This document shows positions 5,576-5,587 of a stretch of 5,587 bases of DNA, in pieces. Each line of letters begins with the position of its first letter. Position 1 is the stretch's first letter. This DNA comes from Bryobacteraceae bacterium (GTDB taxonomy: Bacteria; Acidobacteriota; Terriglobia; Bryobacterales; Bryobacteraceae), in contig JANXXV010000976.1 of NCBI GenBank assembly GCA_025350445.1, positions 1 through 5,587 on the forward strand, in the 5' to 3' direction. A program made the translations under genes and the position numbers. The notes under the pieces were generated by a model that saw only the letters and a list, made by a program, of their open reading frames with translations, made no database searches and was not told the origin of the DNA.

Positions 5576-5587
5576 AAAAAAAGCGCG
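5576..5587 (-). terminator. Possible tail of an intrinsic terminator at the right edge
   Basis: Read on the minus strand the right edge begins CGCGC followed by seven T. This is what the last arm and T tract of an intrinsic terminator look like. The other arm would lie outside the window, so it cannot be confirmed. Confidence 0.15.

Larger units (their letters stand above)
5156..5587. other. Intergenic stretch without a recognisable gene
   Basis: About 430 bases upstream of the ispH promoter hold no convincing gene. The longest plus-strand frames (5323-5577 and 5340-5555) give low-complexity Arg/Pro/Gly-rich products that I do not recognise and have no clear ribosome site. On the minus strand a frame open from the right edge ends at a TAA at 5458-5456. 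It gives 43 residues that could be the end of an upstream gene, but nothing in them is familiar. The stretch does hold two small hairpins, a 16-base imperfect repeat pair, and GTAAGCG twice (5213-5219 and 5230-5236, 17 bases apart). I checked by eye for RNase P RNA, tmRNA, tRNA and cobalamin-riboswitch motifs and saw none. It may be a regulatory leader, an unknown RNA or decayed sequence. Confidence 0.5.

Noticed and set aside
5323..5577. 84-codon plus-strand frame and the overlapping 5340-5555 frame
   Set aside because: Arg/Pro/Gly-rich products, no clear ribosome site and no familiar motif; too weak to call a gene.

Overview
The window carries a tightly packed bacterial hopanoid operon, read entirely on the minus strand from right to left. 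In order of transcription it holds ispH (last step of the MEP isoprenoid pathway), shc (squalene-hopene cyclase), hpnA (NAD(P)-dependent hopanoid-associated sugar epimerase/dehydrogenase family), hpnG (adenosylhopane nucleosidase family), and the first 147 codons of a zinc-dependent medium-chain alcohol dehydrogenase that runs off the left edge. The coding part spans about 1 to 5127. The rest, 5128 to 5587, has no recognisable gene. It holds a good extended -10 promoter just in front of ispH, a perfect 10-base palindrome over that promoter, and several small hairpins and short repeats.

The genes form a logical chain. IspH makes IPP/DMAPP. Squalene synthesis (hpnCDE or sqs) is not in the window. 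SHC cyclises squalene to the hopane skeleton. HpnH, a radical SAM enzyme also absent here, would add the adenosyl side chain, and HpnG removes adenine to give ribosylhopane. A reductase is then needed to turn ribosylhopane into bacteriohopanetetrol. The dehydrogenase directly behind hpnG is a natural candidate for that step, and this is the most interesting idea in the window. HpnA probably acts on the side chain or its sugar.

The first three junctions are stop/start overlaps of four bases (ATGA, GTGA, GTGA), and none has a convincing Shine-Dalgarno sequence at usual spacing, which suggests translational coupling. The hpnG/dehydrogenase junction is different. There is either a 34-base gap to an ATG without a ribosome site, or a 20-base overlap to a TTG that has GGAG six bases upstream and sits on a seven-T tract.

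Organism: a moderately GC-rich Gram-negative-type bacterium that makes extended hopanoids. The cyclase sequence style and the ispH-shc-hpnA-hpnG order made me think of Acidobacteriota (Solibacter/Bryobacter-like). This is an impression from memory, not a demonstrated assignment. I see no mobile elements, tRNA, rRNA or CRISPR.
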